This document shows positions 24,667 through 32,844 of a DNA stretch of 64,000 bases, piece after piece. The stretch spans positions 1,364,001-1,428,000 of the forward strand of contig NZ_BAABBI010000001.1 in the NCBI RefSeq assembly GCF_039537875.1. The letters run 5' to 3'. This DNA is from Corallibacter vietnamensis. GTDB lineage: Bacteria; Bacteroidota; Bacteroidia; Flavobacteriales; Flavobacteriaceae. Position 1 is the stretch's first letter, and each line of letters begins with the position of its first letter. Below the pieces are notes generated by a model, which did not search any database, was not told the origin of the DNA, and worked only from the letters and a program-made list of their open reading frames with translations. The translations under genes were made by a program, and so were the position numbers.

Positions 24667-25218
24667 TTACCAGCCTATCATAAAGTATTTTATTTTCGCT
24701 TTGTCAGGGATTTGAATAGCTTCTATTTTAGCATTGATGTCAAATCGTAATTCAGCAGGAAGCTCTTCTTTATCAATGGTAAAGAACGCATTGATTTCGT
24801 TTACAAAAACTACCACATTTTTTAGAGTGTTTTGTATGCTTGATATTTTATAGTTGTTTTTAATGTCAGCAAAAGTACTAGCTGTTGAAATACCTTTTTC
24901 AGTTTTAAATCTTGAGTCTAATATTTTTACCGTTTCTATAGTAGAAAGAGAATCTAGCATTCTTTTAGGACTCAATACAAGTAGCTCGTTACCTGCTTTG
25001 TCATATATTTCTATATCGTAGTTGGCTCTCATAAAAGCGCCTTGATTTGTTTGGCGTACAATAGAGTCGTTACTGTATATGGTTTTAAGGTCTTTTACTT
25101 GAGTTGAATCGGTAAGTAAGCCTATATGTTGTTTGCTTATTTGAAAAGGGTCTTGTTCTTTTTTGCAACTTACTGCTGCTATTGCTATTATAAAAAGACT
25201 TAATAGGGTTTTATTCAT
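24667..25218 (-). CDS. Hypothetical lipoprotein
   Basis: Predicted lipoprotein of 183 residues (signal with AAVSC, Cys18). The mature domain contains GLLTDSTQVKDLKTIYSNDS, YDIEIYDKAGNELLVLSPKR and FADIKNNYKISSIQNTLKNV, a pattern of a small alpha/beta domain seen in flavobacterial lipoproteins of unknown role. No catalytic motif is visible. It is flanked by the HerA-like ATPase gene 31 bp upstream and the YitT gene 4 bp downstream, so it belongs to the same operon. Confidence 0.68.
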   Translation of the reverse strand: MNKTLLSLFIIAIAAVSCKKEQDPFQISKQHIGLLTDSTQVKDLKTIYSNDSIVRQTNQGAFMRANYDIEIYDKAGNELLVLSPKRMLDSLSTIETVKILDSRFKTEKGISTASTFADIKNNYKISSIQNTLKNVVVFVNEINAFFTIDKEELPAELRFDINAKIEAIQIPDKAKIKYFMIGW

Positions 25219-25249
25219 AAGTGTGTAATCTAAAAAATTAATGGTTTTG

Positions 25250-26776
25250 TTATTTTAACATTTTTGTAAGTATACCTAAAACGCTTCTAATAACAGTAGG
25301 ACTTGTCAATACTTTAACAATTGGATTTTGTCTGGTGCTTTTTCTTGATGATTTTCTTGAAGCAGCTTTTTTTATAGCTTCTTTTTCTTCTCGAGCTTTT
25401 TCTCTGGCTTCTTCAGCATTGGCCAACTCAATTTTTTTATTAAGCAATTCATAAGCACTTTCTCTGTCTATTGTTTCATTGTATTTTTTTACAAGTTTAG
25501 AGTTTGCTAATAAATTACGTAATTCGGTGTCCGTTAAAATATCCATACGACTCATAGGAGCTCGCATCATAGTAGCAGCTAAAGGAGTTGGTCTTCCTTT
25601 TTCATTAAGCGCAGATACTAATGCTTCTCCAGTTCCTAAAGATGTTAAAACATCAGCAGTATCATAATATTCAGTATCAGGATAGTTTTGAGCCGTTAGT
25701 TTTATGGCTTTTCGGTCTTTTGCAGTAAAAGCTCGTAAGGCATGTTGAACTTTCAGGCCTAGTTGACTTAAAACGGCTTCAGGAACATCGGTAGGATTTT
25801 GAGTAACAAAATACAAGCCAACACCTTTACTTCTGATGAGTTTAACAATGCTCTCTATTTGATTTAAAAGCGCTTTTGAAGCTTCGTTAAAAATTAAGTG
25901 AGCTTCATCAATAAACATAATTAATTCTGGTCGCCCAGTGTCACCTTGTTCTGGAAAAGTAGAATAGATTTCTGCTAGTAAGCTCAACATGAACGTGGAG
26001 AATAGTTTAGGTTTATCCTGAATGTCTGTTAGTCTTATGATGTTGATGTACCCTTTTCCATTTTCGTCTACACGAAGTAAATCTTCTGTGTCAAATGATT
26101 TTTCTCCAAAAAATAGGTCGCCGCCTTGTTGCTCTAGTTCTATAATTTTACGCAATATAGCACCTGTTGAAGCTGTTGATATACGTCCATAGGCTTCTTG
26201 GAACTCCGCTTTGCCTTCGTCTGTAGCATATTGAAGAATTTTCTTGAAATCTTTTAAGTCTAAAAGCGGAAGCTTATTATCATCACAATATTTAAAAATA
26301 ACAGCAATAATACCGGCTTGTGTTTCTGTAACATCTAATATTCTAGATATTAAAACAGGTCCAAATTCACTTATTGTTGCTCTTAATCTTACACCATCTT
26401 GTTCTGATAAAGACATAACTTCAACAGGAAAAGACTTTGGATTAAAAGGGAGGCCTATTTGTTCGTGGCGCTCATCAATTTTTACATGACCAGGACTAGG
26501 TTGTGCTAAACCGCTTAAATCACCTTTTATGTCCATTAATAACACAGGAACTCCTTTTTCGCTTAAATTTTCAGCTAATACTTGTAGTGTTTTGGTTTTT
26601 CCTGTTCCTGTTGCTCCAGCTATCAAGCCATGACGATTCATGGTTTTTAGAGGGACGTTTACAAAAGCCTCTTTTACTGTTTTGCCACCAAGCATAGCAG
26701 CACCTAGTGTGATGTACTCGCCTTTATTGGTGTTGCCTTCAGTAATATGTTTAAAAAAGGACGCTTCTTTATTCAT
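25250..26776 (-). CDS. HerA/DUF853-type ATPase
   Basis: Cytosolic P-loop ATPase of 508 residues in the HerA-FtsK superfamily, DUF853 branch. It has GLIAGATGTGKTKTLQVLAE with Walker A GATGTGKT at 54-61, LLMDIKGDLSGLAQPSPGH, FKYCDDNKLPLLDLKDF and the Walker B LIMFIDEAHLIFNEA (about 285). Later come an arginine-rich sensor region (LIRSKGVGLYFVTQNPTDVP) and a basic C-terminal coiled coil (about 430-490). Family members are called putative DNA helicases, but the function is not known. No NurA nuclease is adjacent, unlike the archaeal HerA system. It is probably the first gene of the operon leading to rluF. Confidence 0.87.
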   Translation of the reverse strand: MNKEASFFKHITEGNTNKGEYITLGAAMLGGKTVKEAFVNVPLKTMNRHGLIAGATGTGKTKTLQVLAENLSEKGVPVLLMDIKGDLSGLAQPSPGHVKIDERHEQIGLPFNPKSFPVEVMSLSEQDGVRLRATISEFGPVLISRILDVTETQAGIIAVIFKYCDDNKLPLLDLKDFKKILQYATDEGKAEFQEAYGRISTASTGAILRKIIELEQQGGDLFFGEKSFDTEDLLRVDENGKGYINIIRLTDIQDKPKLFSTFMLSLLAEIYSTFPEQGDTGRPELIMFIDEAHLIFNEASKALLNQIESIVKLIRSKGVGLYFVTQNPTDVPEAVLSQLGLKVQHALRAFTAKDRKAIKLTAQNYPDTEYYDTADVLTSLGTGEALVSALNEKGRPTPLAATMMRAPMSRMDILTDTELRNLLANSKLVKKYNETIDRESAYELLNKKIELANAEEAREKAREEKEAIKKAASRKSSRKSTRQNPIVKVLTSPTVIRSVLGILTKMLK

Positions 26777-26846
26777 GGGTTGATAATTTTAGTAAAAATA
26801 CTGCAAATAAAAAGAAGAAAAAAATGTCCTTTTTCAACAAAAAACT

Positions 26847-27536
26847 TTAATTGAGTTGTGTAATGCCTATGTTAATGAACTTTGCGCTCAATGGTGTGTT
26901 AGCATTATTTAAAACGTATTCTAGCTTTATATTGTCACCAGCATTTACAGGATACATAATATTGCCGCTTGTACCCCAATAATCTTGATTAGGCAGGCTA
27001 GAAAATCCTCTGCTTAGGTAACCTACAAGCTGATTGTTTATTGTAAGAGCTAAAATATACTTTTTATTTCCACTAGGCATATTACTGGTTGATAATGATG
27101 CACTAAAAAGATAATTTCCAGTTTGATTTATAGTTATTGCTCCGTTGCCTGTGACATTAAATATGTTTGTATTTGTTACAATGACGTCGTTAATCCCTAT
27201 GGGAAAATTAACATAGGTGTTGTCTGGTGTGCTTAAAGCAGTGTTTCCGTTGTTGTAGCTTTTGTTAATTATTAAAGTGTTGTTTTTTAAGCTAGTCCAA
27301 CGATTGTTCTGAAAAACACAATGAGATTTTGTTGTTGTGTTGTAAACCATAGCTCCTTCAAGTGGAGTTGGTATGTTTAGCATTTGGTTGTTTGTCATTC
27401 TTGGGGGAATAAAAGCTCCAGTAGTGCTATCAATTTGTAAAGACGAACCATCATCAGGGTTGGTAGTTCCAATTCCAACTTGACTATAATTATTATAAAC
27501 GACAAGCAACATCAATAAGGCTATTAACTTTTTCAT
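26847..27536 (-). CDS. Secreted protein with C1q/TNF-like domain
   Basis: Exported protein of 229 residues from the ATG at 27536. The open frame runs to 27623, but only the inner Met gives a good signal peptide (MKKLIALLMLLVVYNNYSQ). After the signal comes VGIGTTNPDDGSSLQIDSTT, the usual start of flavobacterial surface proteins, then a segment ending VYNTTTKSHCVFQNNRWTSL. The C-terminal 130 residues look like a C1q-type jelly roll (GAITINQTGNYLFSASLS...INNQLVGYLSRG...GDNIKLEYVLN). The domain call is by pattern and moderate. It is divergent from queE with a short shared intergenic region. Confidence 0.68.
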   Translation of the reverse strand: MKKLIALLMLLVVYNNYSQVGIGTTNPDDGSSLQIDSTTGAFIPPRMTNNQMLNIPTPLEGAMVYNTTTKSHCVFQNNRWTSLKNNTLIINKSYNNGNTALSTPDNTYVNFPIGINDVIVTNTNIFNVTGNGAITINQTGNYLFSASLSTSNMPSGNKKYILALTINNQLVGYLSRGFSSLPNQDYWGTSGNIMYPVNAGDNIKLEYVLNNANTPLSAKFINIGITQLN

Positions 27537-27635
27537 AGTAGGGAGAATAAAAAGTGATGTGTTATTGCTGTTATGTGCGAAAATACATATAAAAAATACA
27601 AGTCCAAAACGTTTAATAATCACTTAACTATTGTT

Positions 27636-27643
27636 TATCTTTG
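27636..27643 (+). promoter_or_regulatory. Putative -7 box touching the queE start
   Basis: TATCTTTG, then CAGGCT, then ATG at 27650. Transcription should begin at or within a few bases of the start codon, giving a leaderless mRNA. Confidence 0.55.
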
Positions 27644-27649
27644 CAGGCT

Positions 27650-28279
27650 ATGAAGAAAGATATTCAATCATTAGTTGATAAAGGTGAGATGCTGCCTTTG
27701 ATGGAAGAGTTTTACACCATTCAAGGAGAAGGCTATCATAAAGGAACTGCTGCTTATTTTATAAGAGTTGGCGGTTGTGATGTAGGTTGTCATTGGTGCG
27801 ATGTAAAAGAAAGTTGGAATGCAGATATTCATCCGCCAACAGAAATATCAAAGATTGTTGATAATGCCGCTAAATATAGTGACACTATAGTTATTACAGG
27901 TGGAGAGCCATTAACTTGGGATATGACATTGCTAACAAAGCAATTAAAAGATAAAGGACTTAAGGTTCATATAGAAACTTCAGGAGCTTATAAGCTAACA
28001 GGTACTTGGGATTGGATTTGTTTGTCTCCTAAAAAATTGAAATTGCCAACTCAAGAAGTGTATGATAATGCTAATGAGTTAAAGGTGATTGTTTATAATA
28101 AAGACGATTTTCGTTTTGCTGAAGAGCAAGCAGCAAAAGTAAATAAAGATTGTATTTTATACTTACAACCTGAGTGGAGCAAACGTGATAAAGTTGTTCC
28201 TGAAATTGTTGATTATGTAATGAAAAATCCTAAATGGAAAGTGTCGTTACAAACACATAAATATTTAAATATACCATAA
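27650..28279 (+). CDS. queE: 7-carboxy-7-deazaguanine synthase
   Basis: Radical SAM enzyme making 7-carboxy-7-deazaguanine in the queuosine tRNA-modification pathway, 209 residues. MEEFYTIQGEGYHKGTAAYF leads into the cluster-binding CDVGCHWC (CxxxCxxC) and DVKESW. Next come the SAM-binding VITGGEPLTWD, VHIETSGAY and CLSPKKLKLP. I start at the ATG at 27650, not at the TTG three codons earlier, because the upstream bases form a TATCTTTG promoter box. Other que genes are absent from the window. GTP cyclohydrolase I (45081-45767) supplies the pathway's first step but is 17 kb away. Confidence 0.95.
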   Translation: MKKDIQSLVDKGEMLPLMEEFYTIQGEGYHKGTAAYFIRVGGCDVGCHWCDVKESWNADIHPPTEISKIVDNAAKYSDTIVITGGEPLTWDMTLLTKQLKDKGLKVHIETSGAYKLTGTWDWICLSPKKLKLPTQEVYDNANELKVIVYNKDDFRFAEEQAAKVNKDCILYLQPEWSKRDKVVPEIVDYVMKNPKWKVSLQTHKYLNIP

Positions 28280-28311
28280 AAAAAGCCTTGATTTCTCAAG
28301 GCTTTTTTTTG
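28279..28311. terminator. Bidirectional terminator after queE
   Basis: AAAAAGCCTTGA pairs with TCAAGGCTTTTT around a 4-base loop, with an A-run before it and a T-run after. It overlaps the last base of queE and also serves the minus-strand DUF2911 gene. Confidence 0.85.
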
Positions 28312-28331
28312 TGTTTAGAACAGTTGATTAA

Positions 28332-28871
28332 CTATTGTTTTTTTATAGGAACGGCAATGCGTAAAGTGTCCCAAGCTAAATACATTGTAGCGTTTTCATC
28401 AAAAGCGATAGAGAAAGCCTCTAGAGATTCTTTTCCTTCGGTAACAGGAACTTTTACTCTAGCAACATCATTGGCTTCATCGTATGAATAAGCGCCCCAC
28501 ATATCTGTATCATAGTTTAAAATGATTGTCCACTCTTTTTCTCCAGGAATGGTAAATAAAGAATAGGTTCCAGCCTTAACTTTTTTGTCGCCAAATAAGA
28601 CATGAGAAAAGAAAGTGATTTCTGAAGCCTCATTGGCACCTGTTCTCCAAACTTTTCCATTAGGAGTTAGAGATTCTATGGTTCTACCTCGAAGTTGAGG
28701 TCTGCTGTAAGTTACTTTTACAAGTTTGTAAAATTCGTTATGACTGCTAGGGTATGCTGCTGCATCCATAGGGCTAACATCAAGTTTTTTGAAATCTTGA
28801 GCAAAACTATTTGTGGTAAAAAATAAAATGCAAATTATTGTCAGTGTTAATAGGTAAGATATTTTCTTCAT
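28332..28871 (-). CDS. DUF2911 family exported protein
   Basis: Exported protein of 179 residues with a signal peptide (to about NSFAQ, residue 24). The mature part is a clear DUF2911 domain: KVTYSRPQLRGRTIESLTPN, GKVWRTGANEASEITF, KVKAGTYSLFTIPGEKEWTI and LNYDTDMWGAYSYDE. The family is widespread in Bacteroidota and of unknown function; its fold is probably all-beta. It stands alone between the queE terminator and the T9SS gene at 28918. Confidence 0.9.
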   Translation of the reverse strand: MKKISYLLTLTIICILFFTTNSFAQDFKKLDVSPMDAAAYPSSHNEFYKLVKVTYSRPQLRGRTIESLTPNGKVWRTGANEASEITFFSHVLFGDKKVKAGTYSLFTIPGEKEWTIILNYDTDMWGAYSYDEANDVARVKVPVTEGKESLEAFSIAFDENATMYLAWDTLRIAVPIKKQ

Positions 28872-28917
28872 AAATTTTTATTTGATTTTAAATATAGTAG
28901 AATTTAATAAAACAAGA

Positions 28918-30189
28918 TTATTGCTTTACAAATTTTAACGATTTACGTTGAAAATTATTATGAAAATTAACAAAGTAAACACCAGAATTTAACTCGTATA
29001 CAGGAAAAGAATATGCTTTTGTTATATCATTTTTTAGGATGCGTTCTCTGCAAAGTTTTTTTACAAAGCGTCCTTTACTATCATAAAGTTCAATAAGAAT
29101 ATTGTCACTAGTAGGATAGTAAATACTAAATGCTAAATTATCTTTTACAGGATTGTTTTTCAATTGAATATTTAGTGATTTTGAAGGACTGTTTACCGAG
29201 CTTTTAATACTTAAAGTTTCATCAGTGAATTTGTAAATTGATGTGCCTGCGGCATAAGCTAAACTAGAGTTTATAACAAAAATTCTATTTAAGTTAGAGC
29301 CTGTGTTTAAGTTTGTCCAGGTTTGTCCACCATCATTGGTTTGATGAAGTCCAGTTGTGTGACCGCCCATCCAGCCAGTATTTTCATTAATAAATCCAAC
29401 AGCTTGTATTGATGTTTCTGGAGCGTTATTACTTGACCAACTAATGCCGCCATTTGTTGTTTTTATTAGTTTGCCAGGGTTTGGGGCTACAGACTCTATA
29501 GCGCCAAATAAAACATCGGTATTGCTATCAAGTACTTGAAACTTCCATACATACTCACCAGCTATATTAGAGTTGTATATTTCTGTCCAGGTTTGTCCGC
29601 CATCAATAGTTTTTAGAATAGTAGCGCCAGAGTTGTTATTGCCAGCAGCAAATCCTATGTTTTCAGTAATAAATTTTATTTCAACAAGCGCATCGGCATA
29701 AGCAGACATGTCAATGTAATCCCAGGATAATCCGCTATCAGTGGATTTTATAATGTAAGCAGGAGTAAAATAGGCTCCACAACCATAAATTGTTGAACTA
29801 CCTACAGCATTCAAACCACAAATAGCTTGAGGGTTTGGAGAGATATTGGAGACTTCAGTCCAAGTTGTTCCACCATCATTTGTTGAGAAAAATTTACCAT
29901 TTAAAGTCCCTAAAAAACCAATATTTTCATTAATGAATTCAATATTTCTAAAGTAGTAGCTGCCACCTAAATCACTAGAGCTAACTTGTTCTGTCCAAGT
30001 GTTGCCGCCATCAGTAGTTTTAAAAACTGCTGCATAATAACCATTCGCAGCCCAACCAATATTGTCGTTTATAAAGAAAACATCGTCAAAACGTTGTCCG
30101 TTTGTGTTAGGAGTGATTGAAGTAGGTTGCCATGTTTGACTAAATAGTACAAAAGGCAAAAGGTAAACGAGTAGGCTTAAGTGTTTCAT
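28918..30189 (-). CDS. T9SS-sorted YCF48-like repeat protein
   Basis: Secreted protein of 423 residues: signal peptide (MKHLSLLVYLLPFVLFSQ), then repeated blades with FKTTDGGNTWTE, FSTNDGGTTWTE, LKTIDGGQTWTE, IKTTNGGISWSS and LHQTNDGGQTWT. These T-x-DGGxTW blades make a beta-propeller of the YCF48/photosystem II stability factor kind. The final 80 residues (LSIKSSVNSPSKSLNIQLKN...FSIYYPTSDNILIELYDSKG...LKFVKQ) form a type A T9SS sorting domain. The extracellular role is unknown. A TATATTTG box lies 4 bp before the ATG. Confidence 0.87.
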   Translation of the reverse strand: MKHLSLLVYLLPFVLFSQTWQPTSITPNTNGQRFDDVFFINDNIGWAANGYYAAVFKTTDGGNTWTEQVSSSDLGGSYYFRNIEFINENIGFLGTLNGKFFSTNDGGTTWTEVSNISPNPQAICGLNAVGSSTIYGCGAYFTPAYIIKSTDSGLSWDYIDMSAYADALVEIKFITENIGFAAGNNNSGATILKTIDGGQTWTEIYNSNIAGEYVWKFQVLDSNTDVLFGAIESVAPNPGKLIKTTNGGISWSSNNAPETSIQAVGFINENTGWMGGHTTGLHQTNDGGQTWTNLNTGSNLNRIFVINSSLAYAAGTSIYKFTDETLSIKSSVNSPSKSLNIQLKNNPVKDNLAFSIYYPTSDNILIELYDSKGRFVKKLCRERILKNDITKAYSFPVYELNSGVYFVNFHNNFQRKSLKFVKQ

Positions 30190-30193
30190 TTTG

Positions 30194-30201
30194 CAAATAT
30201 A
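30194..30201 (-). promoter_or_regulatory. Putative -7 box touching the T9SS propeller gene start
   Basis: The minus strand reads TATATTTG, then CAAA, then ATG. It is the same arrangement as at rluF and queE and predicts a leaderless mRNA. Confidence 0.5.
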
Positions 30202-30356
30202 AATAACAAAATACAGTTGAATAACTTCTTTAATGATATTAATTTTTATTTTTTAGTTTTAATTTGTAATTTAAATGCTGATTATGCTTTTTATTTTGTA
30301 ATGTTAAATGAATATTTGCTTCATAATATGTGACAATTGATATAAAAAGAGAAATT

Positions 30357-32018
30357 ATGTGTGGAATTGTATGTGCATTTGATTTAAAGCAGAAAACAGA
30401 AGATTTAAGACCTCAAATATTAGAAATGTCAAAAAGAATCCGTCATCGTGGTCCAGACTGGAGCGGAATTTTTGATAATGACAAAGCGATTATGGCACAT
30501 GAGCGTTTAGCAATTGTTGATCCTGCTTCAGGAAAACAACCTTTGTTTTCGGAAGATAAGAGGTTTGTTTTAGCGGCTAATGGTGAAATATATAACCACA
30601 GAGAGTTGCGTAAACAATTTCCTGATTACAAGTTTCAAACTGAAAGTGATTGTGAAGTTATTTTGGCGTTGTATCAAGAAAAAGGAACTGATTTTGTCGA
30701 TGAACTTAATGGTATTTTTGGGTTTGCGATTTATGATGTTGAAAAAGACGAATATTTTGTAGCTAGAGACCACATGGGAATCATTCCATTATACATTGGA
30801 TGGGATCAAAACGGAACCTTTTATGTAGCATCAGAATTGAAAGCACTTGAAGGTGTTTGTACAAAAATTGAGCTATTTCCTCCAGGTCATTATATGTCTA
30901 GTAAAGATGGTGAATTTGTGCAATGGCATAAGCGTGAGTGGACTGATTATGATACAGTAAAAGACAACGAGACAAGCATTGCAAAAATAAAAGAAGCGCT
31001 TGAAGCAGCTGTTCACAGGCAGTTAATGAGTGATGTACCTTATGGTGTGTTGCTTTCAGGAGGGTTAGATTCTTCGGTGACTTCAGCAATTGCAAAAAAA
31101 TATGCTCAAAAACGTATTGAAAGTGATGATAATTCTGATGCTTGGTGGCCTCAATTACATAGCTTTTCAGTAGGACTTGAAGGGTCTCCAGATTTGGCTG
31201 CAGCACAAAAAGTGGCAGACCATATTGGAACTGTTCACCACGAAATAAAGTTTACCATTCAAGAAGGGTTAGATGCGGTAAGAGACGTAATTTATCAGCT
31301 AGAAACCTATGATATTACAACTATTCGCGCGAGTACACCTATGTATTTAATGGCAAGAGTTATTAAGTCTATGGGAATAAAAATGGTGTTGTCTGGTGAA
31401 GGTGCTGACGAATTATTTGGCGGTTATCTTTACTTTCATAAAGCACCAAATGCCAAAGAGTTTCATGAAGAAACGGTTCGTAAATTAAGTAAACTGCATA
31501 TGTATGATTGTTTAAGAGCAAATAAAAGTTTAGCAGCTTGGGGAATCGAAGGTCGTGTGCCATTTTTAGATAAGGAATTCATGGATGTGGCAATGAGTAT
31601 CAACCCGCAAGATAAAATGATAACACCAGAGCGTATGGAAAAATGGGTAGTGAGAAAAGCTTTTGAAGACATGCTGCCAGAAAGCGTAGCTTGGAGACAA
31701 AAAGAACAGTTTAGTGATGGTGTTGGTTACAGTTGGATTGACACTTTGAAAGAAGTTGTAAATGAAGAAGTAACCGATGAGCAAATGAAAAATGCGCATT
31801 TTAGGTTCCCGATACAAACACCTCAAAATAAAGAAGAGTTTTATTATCGCTCTATTTTTGAAGAGCATTTTCCAAGCGATGCAGCTGCATTAAGCGTACC
31901 ACAAGAACCTAGTGTAGCATGCAGTACAAAAATTGCTTTAGAGTGGGATGAAGCATTCAAAAACATGAATGACCCAAGTGGAAGAGCAGTTTCAAAAGTA
32001 CATACTGATGCATATTAA
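30357..32018 (+). CDS. asnB: Asparagine synthase B (glutamine-hydrolysing)
   Basis: Cytosolic enzyme making asparagine from aspartate, glutamine and ATP, 553 residues. I start at MCGIVCAF because Cys2 must become the N-terminal nucleophile after Met removal; an open frame extends nine codons upstream, but that would block it. The glutaminase domain shows RHRGPDWSG, HERLAIVDP and AANGEIYNHRELR. The synthetase domain has the PPi loop LLSGGLDSSVTSAI, VLSGEGADELFGGY and GIEGRVPFLDKEFMD. Length and order match AsnB. A single-gene unit closed by a terminator. Confidence 0.96.
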   Translation: MCGIVCAFDLKQKTEDLRPQILEMSKRIRHRGPDWSGIFDNDKAIMAHERLAIVDPASGKQPLFSEDKRFVLAANGEIYNHRELRKQFPDYKFQTESDCEVILALYQEKGTDFVDELNGIFGFAIYDVEKDEYFVARDHMGIIPLYIGWDQNGTFYVASELKALEGVCTKIELFPPGHYMSSKDGEFVQWHKREWTDYDTVKDNETSIAKIKEALEAAVHRQLMSDVPYGVLLSGGLDSSVTSAIAKKYAQKRIESDDNSDAWWPQLHSFSVGLEGSPDLAAAQKVADHIGTVHHEIKFTIQEGLDAVRDVIYQLETYDITTIRASTPMYLMARVIKSMGIKMVLSGEGADELFGGYLYFHKAPNAKEFHEETVRKLSKLHMYDCLRANKSLAAWGIEGRVPFLDKEFMDVAMSINPQDKMITPERMEKWVVRKAFEDMLPESVAWRQKEQFSDGVGYSWIDTLKEVVNEEVTDEQMKNAHFRFPIQTPQNKEEFYYRSIFEEHFPSDAAALSVPQEPSVACSTKIALEWDEAFKNMNDPSGRAVSKVHTDAY

Positions 32019-32039
32019 TTTTAATAATCTATAAGAAGG

Positions 32040-32068
32040 AAAGCCGGTTAAAAACCGGCTTTTTTTAT
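32040..32068 (+). terminator. Intrinsic terminator after asnB
   Basis: AAGCCGGTT (32041-32049), loop AAA, AACCGGCTT (32053-32061), then a T-run. Confidence 0.85.
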
Positions 32069-32185
32069 TTTAAAAATAATTACCTTTAAAGACTAGACTA
32101 ACCCAATGTATTATTTTGAGTTTTCAAGTAAGTTTGCTTAATGAAGGCTTAAAACCCTTATAAAATCTAATAATGACATATAGGT

Positions 32186-32199
32186 GACATTTAAATGTC
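32186..32199. promoter_or_regulatory. 14-bp palindrome, probable operator of the HTH gene
   Basis: GACATTTAAATGTC is a perfect palindrome, 66 bp before the HTH gene ATG and 24 bp before its TAGATTTG box, so it abuts the -33 region. TGACAT occurs again 11 bp upstream (32174-32179). Autoregulation by the HTH protein is inferred from position. Confidence 0.55.
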
Positions 32200-32223
32200 G
32201 TGTTAAAATCCAATAACCTGAAG

Positions 32224-32231
32224 TAGATTTG
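32224..32231 (+). promoter_or_regulatory. Putative -7 box for the HTH-CPBP pair
   Basis: TAGATTTG followed by C matches TAnnTTTG and ends 20 bp before the ATG at 32252. The -33 region (about 32202-32206) reads GTTAA and is weak, as expected for a regulated promoter. Confidence 0.5.
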
Positions 32232-32251
32232 CATCAGAAATAATAATCAAA

Positions 32252-32821
32252 ATGAATAAAAATTCTTTAAGCGAAAATTTAACCTATCAGCGAAAGCTAA
32301 AAGGGTATACGCAAGAGCAACTTTCTGATAAAACTACTGTTACGGTTAGAACCATTCAGCGTATAGAAAAAGGTGATGTACAGCCACATCTTCAAACGGT
32401 AAAACTGTTGGCAGCAGGTCTTGAAATAGAGATTGACGAATTACTGATTCTTGAAGACCCAAAGGAGGAAGTCATACAACGCAAATGGATGTTGTTGCTT
32501 CATGGTTCTCCTTTTTTAGGATTGATTATTCCATTTGGAAGTATTTTATTTCCACTGTTTATTTGGATTCATAAAGCTGAAGATAGTAAGGTGTATGATG
32601 CACATGGTAGGGCTGTTGTAAACTTTCATGGAACAATTACCTTGCTGTTCTTTTTGTCATTACTATCATTTTTTATTATTCCAGGTTATAATTTTTTTAT
32701 TTCAGGAGCGATTGTTCTTTTTGCTATTATCACTACGATATATAATATTTCAAGATCACTGCAAACAGGAACTTTTAAGTATCCATTTTCAATCCCATTT
32801 TTGAAACCAAAAGAGGTGTAA
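32252..32821 (+). CDS. XRE-family regulator with DUF4870-like membrane domain
   Basis: A 189-residue fusion. The N-terminal XRE helix-turn-helix (about 5-60: LTYQRKLKGYTQEQLSDKTT, VRTIQRIEKGDVQPHLQTVK) binds DNA. The C-terminal half has three hydrophobic segments (about 85-107, 128-150, 150-165) with HAEDxKVYDAHGRAVVNFH-like spacing, typical of DUF4870. The protein should therefore be a membrane-tethered transcription regulator. It is followed 23 bp later by a CPBP intramembrane-protease gene, which suggests control by proteolysis or membrane state (inference). A perfect palindrome upstream is a likely binding site. The domain calls are by pattern and fairly sure; the signal is unknown. Confidence 0.82.
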   Translation: MNKNSLSENLTYQRKLKGYTQEQLSDKTTVTVRTIQRIEKGDVQPHLQTVKLLAAGLEIEIDELLILEDPKEEVIQRKWMLLLHGSPFLGLIIPFGSILFPLFIWIHKAEDSKVYDAHGRAVVNFHGTITLLFFLSLLSFFIIPGYNFFISGAIVLFAIITTIYNISRSLQTGTFKYPFSIPFLKPKEV

Positions 32822-32844
32822 CTTTAATTTAAAACGTATTTCAA

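Noticed and set aside
30330..30356. N-terminal extension of AsnB
   Set aside because: Catalytic Cys must be residue 2, so the ATG at 30357 is the start.
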